Shown: piece after piece, positions 9,545 to 17,984 of the stretch
Layout: each line of letters opens with the position of its first letter
Position numbering within the stretch: the first letter of the stretch is position 1
DNA from: UBA685 sp049890215
GTDB taxonomy: Bacteria > Pseudomonadota > Alphaproteobacteria > Puniceispirillales > Puniceispirillaceae
Length of the DNA: 64,000 nucleotides
Reading direction: 5' to 3'
Assembly: GCA_049890215.1 (NCBI GenBank)
Contig: JBMHBX010000031.1
Location: forward strand, 1-64,000
Notes under the pieces: generated by a model
Database searches by the model: none
Told to the model about the DNA's origin: nothing
Seen by the model: the letters and a program-made list of their open reading frames with translations, nothing else
Made by a program: the position numbers and the translations under genes

Positions 9545-10861
9545 ATGTTCTCTGTTATCAAAGCATCATGGACTTTATTTTTTGGCCTGGCCCTTATCAT
9601 GATCGGTAATGGTGTTCAGCTGGTCTTGCTTGGTGTTCGCGCATCCGAAGCCGGCTTTACCAACCTTGTCTCAGGTTTGGTGATGGGTGGCTATTTTTTA
9701 GGGCTGTTTATTGGCTCTCTTATCGTGCCACAATTTCTGTCCCGCGTTGGCCATATTCGTGTTTTTGGTGCTTTGGCCTCAATCGCCTCTGCGGCGGTGC
9801 TTCTTCATATTATTTTGATCAATCCTCTTTTATGGGGCTTAACACGCATTTTGTCAGGATTTGCCTATGCCGGCATGTATATTGTTGTGGAAAGCTGGCT
9901 AAATGATTCTGCCACCAATAAAACCAGAGGTCAGATTCTGTCACTTTATTTGATCATCACCATGGGCGGCATGGGCATAGGCCAAATGCTGGCAGGTCTG
10001 GATGATGGCCAGTCTGCCACCTTATTTCTTGTTGCCTCAGTGGCTGTATCAGTCGCTGTTGTCCCAATTTTGATTACAGTCGGTAAAGCCCCTGATTTCA
10101 GTGTGACAGAAGCAACCTCTCTCAGGCGCCTGTTCCAGATTTCACCGCTTGCATTTGTTGGCATGGCACTTCAGGGCGTTGTTGCAGCGATGATGTTTGG
10201 TATGGGATCTGTCTATGGCACGCGCATTGGCCTCACCCCGCCTCAGGTGGCCCTGTTCATGGTATCTGTGACAGTTGGCTCATTGGTGTTGCAATATCCG
10301 GTTGGTCGCCTTTCAGATGTGATTGACAGGCGCGTTGTGATCCTGATTGTGACCATGGTCTCTGGTGTTTTTGCAAGCGCCGGTTTATTTTTTGGCGCCT
10401 CTCAATTCTGGATATTACTGACAATTATGGGGCTTTATGGCGGCTTATCACTGACATTATATTCTTTATGCATTGCCCATGCGAATGATTTCCTTAGTCC
10501 TGCTCAGATGGTTGGCACTGCGTCTGCACTGATTATGGTGAATGGGGCAGGCTCTGTTATCGGCTCACCTCTGGTTGCTCTTGCGATGGATGTGGTCGGT
10601 GATTATGGCTATTATGGCATTATCGCAAGCACACATTTCATTCTAGGTATCTTTGTCTTGCTGCGTATGACACGCCGTGAATCTGTGCCAAATGAAGCGC
10701 AAGGGCCATTTGTGGCTGTCCCTGATGCAGGTACCGCGGTTGGCATAACGCTTAACCCTGAGACTGCCTGGATAGAAGATGATGCGAATATGGCAGAAGA
10801 TGACCCTCTGGCAGACAATCCCTATATCCCTGCAAATTTCGGCAGCAAAGACCAGAGCTGA
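9545..10861 (+). CDS. MFS transporter (YcaD-like)
   Basis: A 438-residue major facilitator protein with about 12 membrane helices. The loop 2-3 region (VPQFLSRVGHIRVFG) and the loop 8-9 region (YPVGRLSDVIDRR) carry the MFS motif A pattern, and VESWLNDSATNKTRGQ is typical of the YcaD/UMF2 branch. The last 50 or so residues form a soluble acidic tail (WIEDDANMAEDDP). The start ATG follows GAGAAAGAG by about 8 nt. The gene appears monocistronic and may end in the long hairpin at 10942-10978. Substrate unknown. Confidence 0.88.
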   Translation: MFSVIKASWTLFFGLALIMIGNGVQLVLLGVRASEAGFTNLVSGLVMGGYFLGLFIGSLIVPQFLSRVGHIRVFGALASIASAAVLLHIILINPLLWGLTRILSGFAYAGMYIVVESWLNDSATNKTRGQILSLYLIITMGGMGIGQMLAGLDDGQSATLFLVASVAVSVAVVPILITVGKAPDFSVTEATSLRRLFQISPLAFVGMALQGVVAAMMFGMGSVYGTRIGLTPPQVALFMVSVTVGSLVLQYPVGRLSDVIDRRVVILIVTMVSGVFASAGLFFGASQFWILLTIMGLYGGLSLTLYSLCIAHANDFLSPAQMVGTASALIMVNGAGSVIGSPLVALAMDVVGDYGYYGIIASTHFILGIFVLLRMTRRESVPNEAQGPFVAVPDAGTAVGITLNPETAWIEDDANMAEDDPLADNPYIPANFGSKDQS

Positions 10862-10941
10862 CCCTATCCTTTTGCATCTGTCACACTATCCGAATGGATA
10901 GCTGGCATGATAACAAACAGGCGCCATGGTGAAAGTCACTT

Positions 10942-10978
10942 GTCTGTCATAATATTAGTTTATAATAATATGACAGAC
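10942..10978. repeat. 37-bp near-perfect inverted repeat
   Basis: Arms of 16 nt (10942-10957 and 10963-10978) match at 15 of 16 positions around the 5-nt spacer GTTTA. The outer arm is GTCTGTCATA. On the plus strand it is followed by CTTTTAT, so it could act as a weak terminator for the MFS gene 80 nt upstream. It also lies about 30 nt before the nuclease start, where an operator or a leader stem-loop would sit. The sequence alone does not decide between these. Confidence 0.6.
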
Positions 10979-11006
10979 TTTTATCAGCTTGCTTTTGTGG
11001 CACATC

Positions 11007-11507
11007 ATGTTCAGACGCATACGCATTTTTATCTTCAGCGCCGTCATCCTTACCACCCTTACAGCGGCAGGTTTTTCAGCTCTGCTGCCAACAGATCATC
11101 ACTACACAATTACCAAAATCACAGATGGGGACAGTCTGCGTGCCGACAAGGTTCGTATTCGTCTGCATGGTCTTGATGCCCCCGAAATGAGGCAGATTTG
11201 TCAGGATAACAAACAGCAAGATTATCAATGCGGCGTCCTGGCGCGCGATTATCTGGCAGATGTGCTTGGCTCTGATGCGAGCGTGCGTTGTGATCATATC
11301 GACACAGATAAATATAACAGGCTTGTTATGCGGTGTTTTCACAATGGGGTTGATATTGCCTCTGGCATGGTGCGCGCCGGCTGGGCAGTTGCCTATCGCC
11401 GCTATAGCACTGATTATGTTCAAGATGAAGCAGAGGCTCGCAAAGCAAAGCGCGGCTTATGGGCAGGTCGTTTTGAGATGCCAGAGGCCTGGCGGCGCAA
11501 TAACTAG
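11007..11507 (+). CDS. Thermonuclease-family (SNase-like) nuclease, membrane-anchored or exported
   Basis: A 166-residue protein with a hydrophobic N-terminal segment (about residues 7-28: IFIFSAVILTTLTAAGFSAL), likely a signal peptide or anchor, then a staphylococcal-nuclease fold. Catalytic landmarks are present: DGDSL for metal binding, VRIRLHGLDAPE carrying the Arg and Glu, and YNRLVMR carrying the second Arg. It should cut DNA or RNA in the periplasm with calcium. Extra cysteines (CQD, YQCGV, VRCDH, MRCF) may form disulfides. A TTG at 10989 would add 6 residues; ATG 11007 is preferred because it places the basic n-region first. Confidence 0.87.
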   Translation: MFRRIRIFIFSAVILTTLTAAGFSALLPTDHHYTITKITDGDSLRADKVRIRLHGLDAPEMRQICQDNKQQDYQCGVLARDYLADVLGSDASVRCDHIDTDKYNRLVMRCFHNGVDIASGMVRAGWAVAYRRYSTDYVQDEAEARKAKRGLWAGRFEMPEAWRRNN

Positions 11508-11510
11508 CCC

Positions 11511-11930
11511 TTATAACAAACCCAGTTCACGCAATTCAGCTGCCAGCTCTGGCGGCAAAGGCTCTCCGTCATTTGTATCAACAGGCACATCTGCCGGCGC
11601 ATTCTCAGTTTCAAGATAGCGCCATCCTTGAAAAATACGTTCTTTTCGCGGCCAGACAGGAATGATCTCATGGTGGAGCACAATACCACAACGCGTGATC
11701 CCGTCCCCTGCAGATACTTCAATCAGATCAGTAATCAGCTGACGGGCCTGCATCTGCCCTTTGATAATCCAATAAATAGACCCGCCATCAAGCAATTCAT
11801 CACGCCGTCTTGGCCAGTTGCGTGTGGGATGGATTAAAGGGATATTGGCCTTCACTCTTTGCGATTGCCATTGACGCATTGAGTCAAGAGATACAGATCC
11901 TACGGATAATTTTTTCAAATGAACTGTCAT
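11511..11930 (-). CDS. DUF1489 family protein
   Basis: A 139-residue soluble protein of the DUF1489 family, which is widespread in alphaproteobacteria and has no assigned role. Recognisable features are the N-terminal MTVHLKKLSVG, the central RR-DELLDGGSIYWIIKG, RCGIVLHHEI, and RPWRYLE-like IFQGWRYLE. The C-terminus PPELAAELRELGLL is also typical of the family. It is encoded 8 nt downstream of mgtE on the same strand and is probably co-transcribed with it. It converges on the nuclease gene with a 3-nt gap. Confidence 0.85.
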   Translation of the reverse strand: MTVHLKKLSVGSVSLDSMRQWQSQRVKANIPLIHPTRNWPRRRDELLDGGSIYWIIKGQMQARQLITDLIEVSAGDGITRCGIVLHHEIIPVWPRKERIFQGWRYLETENAPADVPVDTNDGEPLPPELAAELRELGLL

Positions 11931-11937
11931 ATCACCG

Positions 11938-13350
11938 CTATAATAAGAAAAAGGCAGCCAGCCCTAAAAACACGAAGAAACCGACCACATCAGTGATTGT
12001 GGTGATAAAGACTGAAGACGCTACCGCAGGATCTATACCAAAGCGCACCAAAGACAAGGGCACCAATGTCCCTGTCAGACCTGCTATCACCAAATTAATG
12101 ACCATAGCACCGCCTAAGATCAGCGCGATCATCATATCCCCAAACCACAGATACGAAACAGCGCCGGCAATAAAGGCAAATAAAATACCATTGACTGCCC
12201 CGACTAATAATTCACGAAGCGCAAAGCGTGCCGCAGACTGGTTGCTAAATTCCTGCATGGCAATTGCACGCACTGCCACAGTCACTGTCTGCGTGCCGGC
12301 ATTGCCGCCCATAGAGGCAACAATCGGCATCAAAACAGCCAGAGCCACAACCTGCTCAAGCGTGCTTTCAAACAGACCTATGACAAGTGAGGCAAGCACC
12401 GCGGTCAGCAAATTGACAAATAACCAGCTGGCACGCCCCTGAAATGTCTCAAGCAAAGAGGATCTGATAGACGCGTCAGACACCCCTGCCAATGCCATCA
12501 AATCTTCTTCGGCTTCTTCATCAATCACATCGACAATATCATCAAGTGTGATGACCCCGACAAGCCGCCCGTCTTCATCAACCACAGAGGTCGTCACCAT
12601 GCCATAACGCCTGAATAACATAGCCACTTCTTCTTGATCCATATGAACAGGCACAGAGCGGAAATCCACATTCATAATCTCTGACAATCGCACAGGCCTG
12701 TTGGCGCGCAGCAGGCGGCCAACATTAATTTCACCAACCGGATGAAAATGCGCATCTACCACCATAATCAAATAGAAACTTTGATTATCAGCAGAGTCCA
12801 AAGACCGCAGATGATCAATGGTCTGACCAACTGTCCAATAAGGCGGCAGCATAATCATCTCACGCTGCATCATCCGGCCTGCTGAATCGTCAGGATAAGA
12901 GAGGCCTTGTTCTACAATCACACGATCTTGTGCAGAAAGGTTTTTCAGAACTTCATCTCGTTCTTCTGGCTCTAGCTCTTCGACAATGGTGACAACATCA
13001 TCAGATTCCAACTCAGGCAATGCTTTTGCAATTGCGGCCGGCCCCATAATATCAAGCACTTGTTCAAGCACTTCATCATCCAGATAGGCAATCGCCTCAG
13101 AATCAAGCTGATCACCCAAAAGGCGCAATAAATTACCGCATTTTTTAGGAGACACACGCCCAAGCAAATCAGCCATATCAGCAGAGTGAAGCGGCGCGGT
13201 TAATGCCCTTACGCGCCCCTCATCACCAAGTGAGACGGCCTCCATAATCGCATCTTCGACCTTTGGTGTTAGACCATAAAGAGACTTCGCAGGAACTGAC
13301 ATTTGATCAGGTTCAACAAGCTGCGGGTGAACATCATTGCTATCTGTCAT
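11938..13350 (-). CDS. mgtE: Magnesium transporter MgtE
   Basis: A 470-residue Mg2+ channel of the MgtE family. Residues about 25-130 form the helical MgtE N domain (ADLLGRVSPKKCGNLLRLL, EELEPEERDEVLKNLS). Two CBS domains follow (about 135-260, with MVTTSVVDEDGRLVGVITLDDIVD), then a plug helix and five membrane helices (about 290-470). The pore signature MPIVASMGGNAGTQT and the C-terminal TTITDVVGFFVFLGLAA with its conserved Asp are present, so the channel looks intact. AAGGAGG lies 8 nt before the ATG. It lies head-to-head with the YheT-like gene across a 319-bp gap. Confidence 0.95.
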   Translation of the reverse strand: MTDSNDVHPQLVEPDQMSVPAKSLYGLTPKVEDAIMEAVSLGDEGRVRALTAPLHSADMADLLGRVSPKKCGNLLRLLGDQLDSEAIAYLDDEVLEQVLDIMGPAAIAKALPELESDDVVTIVEELEPEERDEVLKNLSAQDRVIVEQGLSYPDDSAGRMMQREMIMLPPYWTVGQTIDHLRSLDSADNQSFYLIMVVDAHFHPVGEINVGRLLRANRPVRLSEIMNVDFRSVPVHMDQEEVAMLFRRYGMVTTSVVDEDGRLVGVITLDDIVDVIDEEAEEDLMALAGVSDASIRSSLLETFQGRASWLFVNLLTAVLASLVIGLFESTLEQVVALAVLMPIVASMGGNAGTQTVTVAVRAIAMQEFSNQSAARFALRELLVGAVNGILFAFIAGAVSYLWFGDMMIALILGGAMVINLVIAGLTGTLVPLSLVRFGIDPAVASSVFITTITDVVGFFVFLGLAAFFLL

Positions 13351-13446
13351 GATATCTGCCCTCCTTGCTGTGTGAAACCGTGCTATGCGCTGTGCTTAAA
13401 CCTGTGAAATATGGTATTTTGCGTTTATCTGTCAGGTCAGTATCAC

Positions 13447-13476
13447 TTTACGTGATATATGAAACCGCGATATAAT
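13447..13476 (+). promoter_or_regulatory. Candidate sigma-70 type promoter
   Basis: TTTACG (13447-13452) and a perfect TATAAT (13471-13476) are separated by 18 bp on the plus strand, pointing toward the YheT-like hydrolase about 200 bp downstream. The -35 element overlaps the small palindrome at 13441-13457, so repressor control is conceivable. Assigned only from the match to consensus. Confidence 0.35.
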
Positions 13477-13590
13477 ATGCCTGTTAATTCTAGCACCTTT
13501 TCAGAGAAAATGAAAGGGGCCGCGCGTCCGTCATGCTTGCCAAAAACGTTTGGTAATAAAATTACAAATCCTGATTTTGAAAGAAAATGA
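13477..13590 (+). CDS. Possible 37-residue protein
   Basis: A short ORF starting at ATG 13477, directly after a TATAAT hexamer, or at ATG 13510 behind CAGAGAAA. Its composition is protein-like and basic (MKGAARPSCLP, KTFGNKITNPDFERK) and it lies in an otherwise empty divergent spacer. The first ATG would be nearly leaderless. I know no family for it, and chance is a real alternative at this length. Confidence 0.25.
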   Translation: MPVNSSTFSEKMKGAARPSCLPKTFGNKITNPDFERK

Positions 13591-13669
13591 TCATAGCAAA
13601 GCTCCCCCACATCAGCCATCTTTACGCAGGTAAAGAGCAAGGCAAAGGATACGGCAAAGGATACGGCAA

Positions 13670-14686
13670 ATGACATTTATTCGCCATGATTTGCCTTATG
13701 ACTGCCTTGCCTTTACAGGCGAAAGAGCGCCTTGGTGGGGTGGTGATTTACAGACCATGCGCAATACATTGATCGGCGCTAAACCAGATATACCTGCCGG
13801 ACAAGACATCATATTTGACCTGCCGGATGGTGACAAACTGCTTGGCGCATTTCACACACCACATAAACCAAATGATAGCGCAACCCATGGCATTATGATC
13901 ATCATCCATGGCCTTGCAGGTGATTATGACAGCTCTTATGTGCGCCATCTAACAAAAGCAGCCATCAGGCAGGGATATCATGCGCTTCGCTTAAATCTGC
14001 GCGGTGCAGGCCGTGGCTTTGCTATGGCACGGTCATCTTATCATGCAGGGCGCTCTGATGATCTTGCCTTTGTGATATCTGCAATGGCCGCGCGTTATCC
14101 TGATAAGCCACTTTATTTATGTGCTTTCTCATTGGGGGGCACCATGGCTGTCAATATGGCAGCGCGCCATGCATTACCGAAAAATCTGTCAGCGGTCATC
14201 AGCTTTTGCGCACCCCTTGATATGCTTGCAAGTGCAAAACGCTTTCATGAGCCTCGCAACAAATTATATAACAGGCACTTTACCAAAAATTTGATTACAC
14301 ACACCCTTGCAAGGCCTCATCGTGATACAACACAAGATACCCTCATAAAATCAGTCAGGTCGGTACGTGAATTTGATGATGTCTTCACATCCAAAGTGGC
14401 GGGGTATCAGAACGCTGACGCTTATTATAAAGGCACCACCCCTCTTGGATATTTATCACAGATTTATGTGCCGACCCTGCTTGTGCATAGTGATAATGAC
14501 CCCCTGATACCTGATAGCGCCTATCGCACATTACATACAAGCGACAAGCTCTATTGCGTGATCACAAAAGGCGGCGGTCATGTAGGCTTTCATGGCAGAG
14601 ACCAAAGCTATGATTGTTGGCAGTCGGCGGTTGCGTTACAATTTGTCTCACAGGTCTCACAACAGCCTTTCAAACAAAGACTATGA
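13670..14686 (+). CDS. YheT-family alpha/beta hydrolase
   Basis: A 338-residue cytoplasmic hydrolase of the YheT/ABHD1-3 branch, proteins that act as carboxylesterases or lipases of unclear natural substrate. HGLAGDYDSSYVR is the oxyanion loop, AFSLGGTMA the nucleophile elbow, HSDNDPLIP carries the acid and KGGGHVGF the catalytic His. The first Gly of the usual GxSxG is Ala here (AFSLG), a small deviation from the GFSLGG seen in most members. Its stop overlaps the start of the aldose epimerase gene (ATGA), so the two are translationally coupled. Confidence 0.88.
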   Translation: MTFIRHDLPYDCLAFTGERAPWWGGDLQTMRNTLIGAKPDIPAGQDIIFDLPDGDKLLGAFHTPHKPNDSATHGIMIIIHGLAGDYDSSYVRHLTKAAIRQGYHALRLNLRGAGRGFAMARSSYHAGRSDDLAFVISAMAARYPDKPLYLCAFSLGGTMAVNMAARHALPKNLSAVISFCAPLDMLASAKRFHEPRNKLYNRHFTKNLITHTLARPHRDTTQDTLIKSVRSVREFDDVFTSKVAGYQNADAYYKGTTPLGYLSQIYVPTLLVHSDNDPLIPDSAYRTLHTSDKLYCVITKGGGHVGFHGRDQSYDCWQSAVALQFVSQVSQQPFKQRL

Positions 14687-15675
14687 ACGAGAAGATGAAA
14701 GATAAAATGACGCCTATTACATCACATCACCTAAATGCAGGCGGCCTGCAAGTCTCGGTGACGAATTATGGCGCCTCTTTGCAGGATTTGCGCCTTTCAT
14801 CACATGACATACCTCTTGTCCTGGGCTTTACCAATGCCTCAGACTATGCCCGCGGACAGCATTATTTAGGGGCGACCGCAGGGCGGGTTGCAAATCGAAT
14901 CTCTCCTGCTGAGATCACCATAGACGGCCAGACATATCAGCTTGAAAAAAATGAGCGCGGCAAACAAATGCTTCATGGCGGCTCTCTTGGGTGTGGCAGG
15001 GCCTTATGGGATGTTGCCAGCATTTGTGATGAGGCAATCACCTTTATTCTGGATGAACCAGATGGTCATATGGGATTTCCAGGCGCCTTGCACATATCCT
15101 GTACCTATCAGGTAACAGGGCCACAAAAACTAAGCATTTTTTATGAAGCATATTGTGATAAACCAAGCTTTGTGAATCTCGCCCATCACAGCTATTTCAG
15201 GCTTGATCATCAGCCAGATATCTCAGATCATCACCTGCAAATTTTTGCAGACAGCTATCTGCCTGTTGATAATGACAACATCCCTACAGGCATGATAGTC
15301 TCTGTCGATAATACTGTTTTTGATTTTCGCCAAATGGGTAAAATTGGCATGCGTGAATTTGATCATAATTATTGCCTGTCACAGTCAAAAAAGGTGAGGC
15401 CAGTTGCCCAGCTATACAGCCCGCATTCAGGCATTAAAATGACCTTATCCTCAGATCAGCCAGGCTTACAATTCTACACAAGTCATCATTTGGACGAGCG
15501 GGCAGATAATCACCATGGGCGCGCCTATCGCAAATTTGATGGTATCTGCCTTGAGCCGCAAATCTGGCCAAATTCGCCAAATATGCCTCAGGCGCCCTGC
15601 TGTCTCTTGCGCCCTGGTGAGGTCTATACACAAAGACTGGATTTGCAATTTTCGACCTCAGAAATCACAGGCTAA
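14683..15675 (+). CDS. Aldose 1-epimerase (galactose mutarotase family)
   Basis: A 330-residue cytoplasmic enzyme that interconverts alpha and beta anomers of hexoses. The beta-sandwich family markers are NYGASLQDLRL near the N-terminus, AGRVANRI, LHGG, the catalytic His in NLAHHSYFRL, and the catalytic Glu in CLEPQIWPN. ATG 14683 overlaps the upstream stop; later ATGs at 14695 and 14707 are possible. Its stop overlaps the next ATG (TAATG). It thus belongs to a coupled trio of hydrolase, epimerase and exporter. A supply role for the glucose pathway at 21-30 kb is possible. Confidence 0.88.
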   Translation: MNEKMKDKMTPITSHHLNAGGLQVSVTNYGASLQDLRLSSHDIPLVLGFTNASDYARGQHYLGATAGRVANRISPAEITIDGQTYQLEKNERGKQMLHGGSLGCGRALWDVASICDEAITFILDEPDGHMGFPGALHISCTYQVTGPQKLSIFYEAYCDKPSFVNLAHHSYFRLDHQPDISDHHLQIFADSYLPVDNDNIPTGMIVSVDNTVFDFRQMGKIGMREFDHNYCLSQSKKVRPVAQLYSPHSGIKMTLSSDQPGLQFYTSHHLDERADNHHGRAYRKFDGICLEPQIWPNSPNMPQAPCCLLRPGEVYTQRLDLQFSTSEITG

Positions 15676-17186
15676 TGCAAGATTACTCAAGCTCAGAAAA
15701 AAAACTGGTAATATTTATAACAGCGCTTGTCTCAGGCATTGGATTTATCGACACCACAGCTTTGAATGTTGCCCTGCCCTTTATTCAGAGGGATTTGAAT
15801 GCAAGCGCGGCAGACACTTATTGGGTTATTGAAATCTATTTATTGGGCCTTGCCGCCTTATTGATGGCAGGCGGCGCTTTGGGAGACAGCCTTGGCAGGC
15901 GGCGCCCCCTCATTTGGGGCGTAGCGCTATTTGCCATCACATCTGCCGGTTGCGCCTTATCGACAACTGCCGCGGCTCTGATATTTTTTCGGGCACTTCA
16001 GGGAATATCAGCGGCTCTGATGGTGCCTGCCTCGCTGGCGCTTTTGAATGCCTCTTTTGCGCCGGATGAACGTGGCCCTGCCATTGGCAGATGGTCAGCG
16101 CTTGTCTCTTTAACCATCCCTATTGGCCCGTTATTTGGTGGCCTTGCTGTCGATCTTGCCTCCTGGCAATTGGTTTTCTGGGTCAATGTGCCTCTTTGTC
16201 TTTTGGTGCTTTATTTAATGCGACCTTTGCGCAAACCACCTTATGAGCCTCCCCAAACAGTGCCACTTGATGTGACAGGCTCAGGCCTTGTAACAGCCTC
16301 TCTTGCCATGATGACTTATGCGCTGATGGAGGCAGGGCGCCATGGCAGTATCACCGCCTTTCATGCCCAGCTATTATGTGGGGGCATATTTACCTTTATG
16401 TTGTTCATCTATAGCCAGATGAAGCTCAAAGCGCCGATGATACCGCCATTTCTGCTAACAAACAGGCGCTTTGTTCTGGTGAATATCCACACCTTTTGTT
16501 TATTTGCCAGCTTTCAGAGTGCGACTTTCTTTTTATCCTTTTTGCTTGTGCAATCTTATGGCTATGGCGCCACACAGGCAGGGGCGGCCGCATTGCCTAT
16601 CTCAATTCTTGTGACCTTATTATCACGCTATGCCGGCCAATGGACGTCCAAACATGGCCCGAAAACCATATTGATTATCTCATCTCTTCTAATGGCAGCG
16701 TCCTTTTTCTGGTTATCAGGCACAAATGGTGACTATTTCAGCACCATCTTATGGCCTATGATTCTGCTTGGCCTTGGTGTGGCTGCCTTTGCAGCGCCTG
16801 TAACCACTGTGGCGATGGCCTCTGCCGGTAAAGGGCGCGATGGGCTAGCAAGCGGCGTCAATAATGCGGTTGCGCGCATAGGCCCGTTACTGGCAATAGC
16901 TGCCCTTGGCTATGTGATGGCCTTTGAATTTGAAACACAACTGACGACCCATGCCGGATTTGCTGATCTCTCAGGCGAGGTACAGCAATTTATGAAAGCC
17001 AATCTGGACGCACTTGGCGGTATGATCGTACCAGCCGACTGGCCTGCCGACTGGCAGGACAAGGCACATATTGTCATCGCAGACAGCTATGCAAACACAG
17101 TCACATATGCTTTGAAACTATGCGCATGGCTGTTGGTATTTTGTGCCTTTTTATGTCTGTTTTACCGCAAAGAAGACGCTGTCTGA
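15675..17186 (+). CDS. MFS drug exporter, DHA2 family (EmrB/QacA-like)
   Basis: A 503-residue protein with about 14 membrane helices. It carries the 14-TM drug:H+ antiporter markers GFIDTTALNVALPFIQRDL in TM1, GGALGDSLGRRR (motif A), FFRALQGISAALMVPASLALL, and a TM5 motif region SLTIPIGPLFGGLAVD resembling motif C. It starts by overlapping the epimerase stop codon. No EmrA-type adaptor lies beside it, so it probably works alone in the inner membrane. Substrate unknown. Confidence 0.88.
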   Translation: MQDYSSSEKKLVIFITALVSGIGFIDTTALNVALPFIQRDLNASAADTYWVIEIYLLGLAALLMAGGALGDSLGRRRPLIWGVALFAITSAGCALSTTAAALIFFRALQGISAALMVPASLALLNASFAPDERGPAIGRWSALVSLTIPIGPLFGGLAVDLASWQLVFWVNVPLCLLVLYLMRPLRKPPYEPPQTVPLDVTGSGLVTASLAMMTYALMEAGRHGSITAFHAQLLCGGIFTFMLFIYSQMKLKAPMIPPFLLTNRRFVLVNIHTFCLFASFQSATFFLSFLLVQSYGYGATQAGAAALPISILVTLLSRYAGQWTSKHGPKTILIISSLLMAASFFWLSGTNGDYFSTILWPMILLGLGVAAFAAPVTTVAMASAGKGRDGLASGVNNAVARIGPLLAIAALGYVMAFEFETQLTTHAGFADLSGEVQQFMKANLDALGGMIVPADWPADWQDKAHIVIADSYANTVTYALKLCAWLLVFCAFLCLFYRKEDAV

Positions 17187-17274
17187 AAAGCTGACAGTCC
17201 AAACTGCTATTTTATTTTTGATTGACGCGCCCTTTGATTTACCGCCATCCTTTGGTGAAAGGGGGTGTGAGAAG

Positions 17275-17892
17275 ATGAAAAAAGCATTTTTGAAACAATC
17301 ATATGGGTTGGATTCTGTTACAAAAACAGAAGCTTATTATCGTGACTGGGCCGCAAGCTATGATGAAGAAATAGCTGAAAATGGCTATCAGACACCGCAG
17401 CGTTGCGCTGAGGCCTTGGCGCGTCATTGCGCTGATAAGACTGTAAGCATACTTGATATTGGCTGTGGTACAGGCTTGTCAGGCATTGCCTTCAAAGCGC
17501 AGGGATTTTCCAATCTTCACGGCAATGACCTTAGCCAGGAAATGCTTGATATCGCAGCGCAAAAACAAATTTATCAATCATTGCACATTGCTGATTTGCA
17601 TAACCCGCTTGATTTCGATAAGGCGCGCTATGATGTCATCGCCGCAGTCGGTGTTATCTCAGTTGGCCATGCACCGCCGAGCACCATTGCACAAATGTTT
17701 GATAAGCTTGGCAAGGAAGGCCTATTTGTCTTTTCCATCAATGATGCCAGTATCGCAGAAGGCAGCTTCACCTCTGCCGTAGAGGCGCTGTTACAACGAG
17801 ATGATGCGCTGTTATGCGAAGATGAATATGGCACCCATTTGCCAAAGATTGATATGAAATCAATTGTCTATGTCATAAAAAAGACCGCCTGA
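17275..17892 (+). CDS. Class I SAM-dependent methyltransferase
   Basis: A 205-residue Rossmann methyltransferase. The SAM-binding motif I is ILDIGCGTGLSGIAF (about residues 60-75), followed by the acidic motif NDLSQEMLDIA and YDVIAAVGVISVGHAPP. The start was chosen at ATG 17275 behind AAGGGGGTGTGAGAAG; the open frame extends upstream into the exporter gene. It resembles the small Williams-Beuren/UbiE-like methyltransferases, but the acceptor substrate cannot be told. Its stop codon lies inside a strong 12-bp hairpin (17883-17910). Confidence 0.82.
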   Translation: MKKAFLKQSYGLDSVTKTEAYYRDWAASYDEEIAENGYQTPQRCAEALARHCADKTVSILDIGCGTGLSGIAFKAQGFSNLHGNDLSQEMLDIAAQKQIYQSLHIADLHNPLDFDKARYDVIAAVGVISVGHAPPSTIAQMFDKLGKEGLFVFSINDASIAEGSFTSAVEALLQRDDALLCEDEYGTHLPKIDMKSIVYVIKKTA

Positions 17893-17910
17893 TTGGGCAA
17901 TCAGGCGGTC
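17883..17910 (+). terminator. Hairpin overlapping the methyltransferase stop codon
   Basis: A perfect 12-bp stem GACCGCCTGATT / AATCAGGCGGTC with a 4-nt GGGC loop. The last three sense codons and the TGA of the methyltransferase lie in the left arm. No T-run follows (CTGTCACAAG), so it may be a transcript-end protector or a weak bidirectional terminator rather than a classical intrinsic terminator. Confidence 0.55.
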
Positions 17911-17984
17911 CTGTCACAAGACCTTCAGCTGTCACAGTGATGGGGTCATTGAATCAAGCTGATTTTCTGGTCAGGTGCATTTTG

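Larger units (their letters stand above)
13351..13669. other. 319-bp intergenic region between mgtE and the YheT-like gene
   Basis: This divergent spacer holds a palindrome TATCAC-TTTAC-GTGATA (13441-13457), a promoter-like pair and a possible 37-codon ORF (both listed separately). It also holds a direct repeat of the 12-mer GGCAAAGGATAC (about 13640-13663) just before the YheT-like start. A 77-codon minus-strand ORF covering 13443-13676 has repetitive low-complexity N-terminal residues created by those direct repeats and no family likeness; I do not call it a gene. I recognised no Mg2+ riboswitch upstream of mgtE. Confidence 0.5.

Noticed and set aside
13351..13500. Mg2+-sensing leader (M-box type) upstream of mgtE
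   Set aside because: I could not find the conserved M-box blocks; only a simple palindrome and promoter-like elements are seen.
13443..13676. 77-codon minus-strand ORF in the mgtE/YheT spacer
   Set aside because: Its N-terminus is a low-complexity repeat produced by the 12-bp direct repeats, it has no ribosome site and resembles no family.
17143..17274. Upstream extension of the methyltransferase frame
   Set aside because: It overlaps the end of the DHA2 exporter gene; ATG 17275 has a ribosome site and begins the family-like part.
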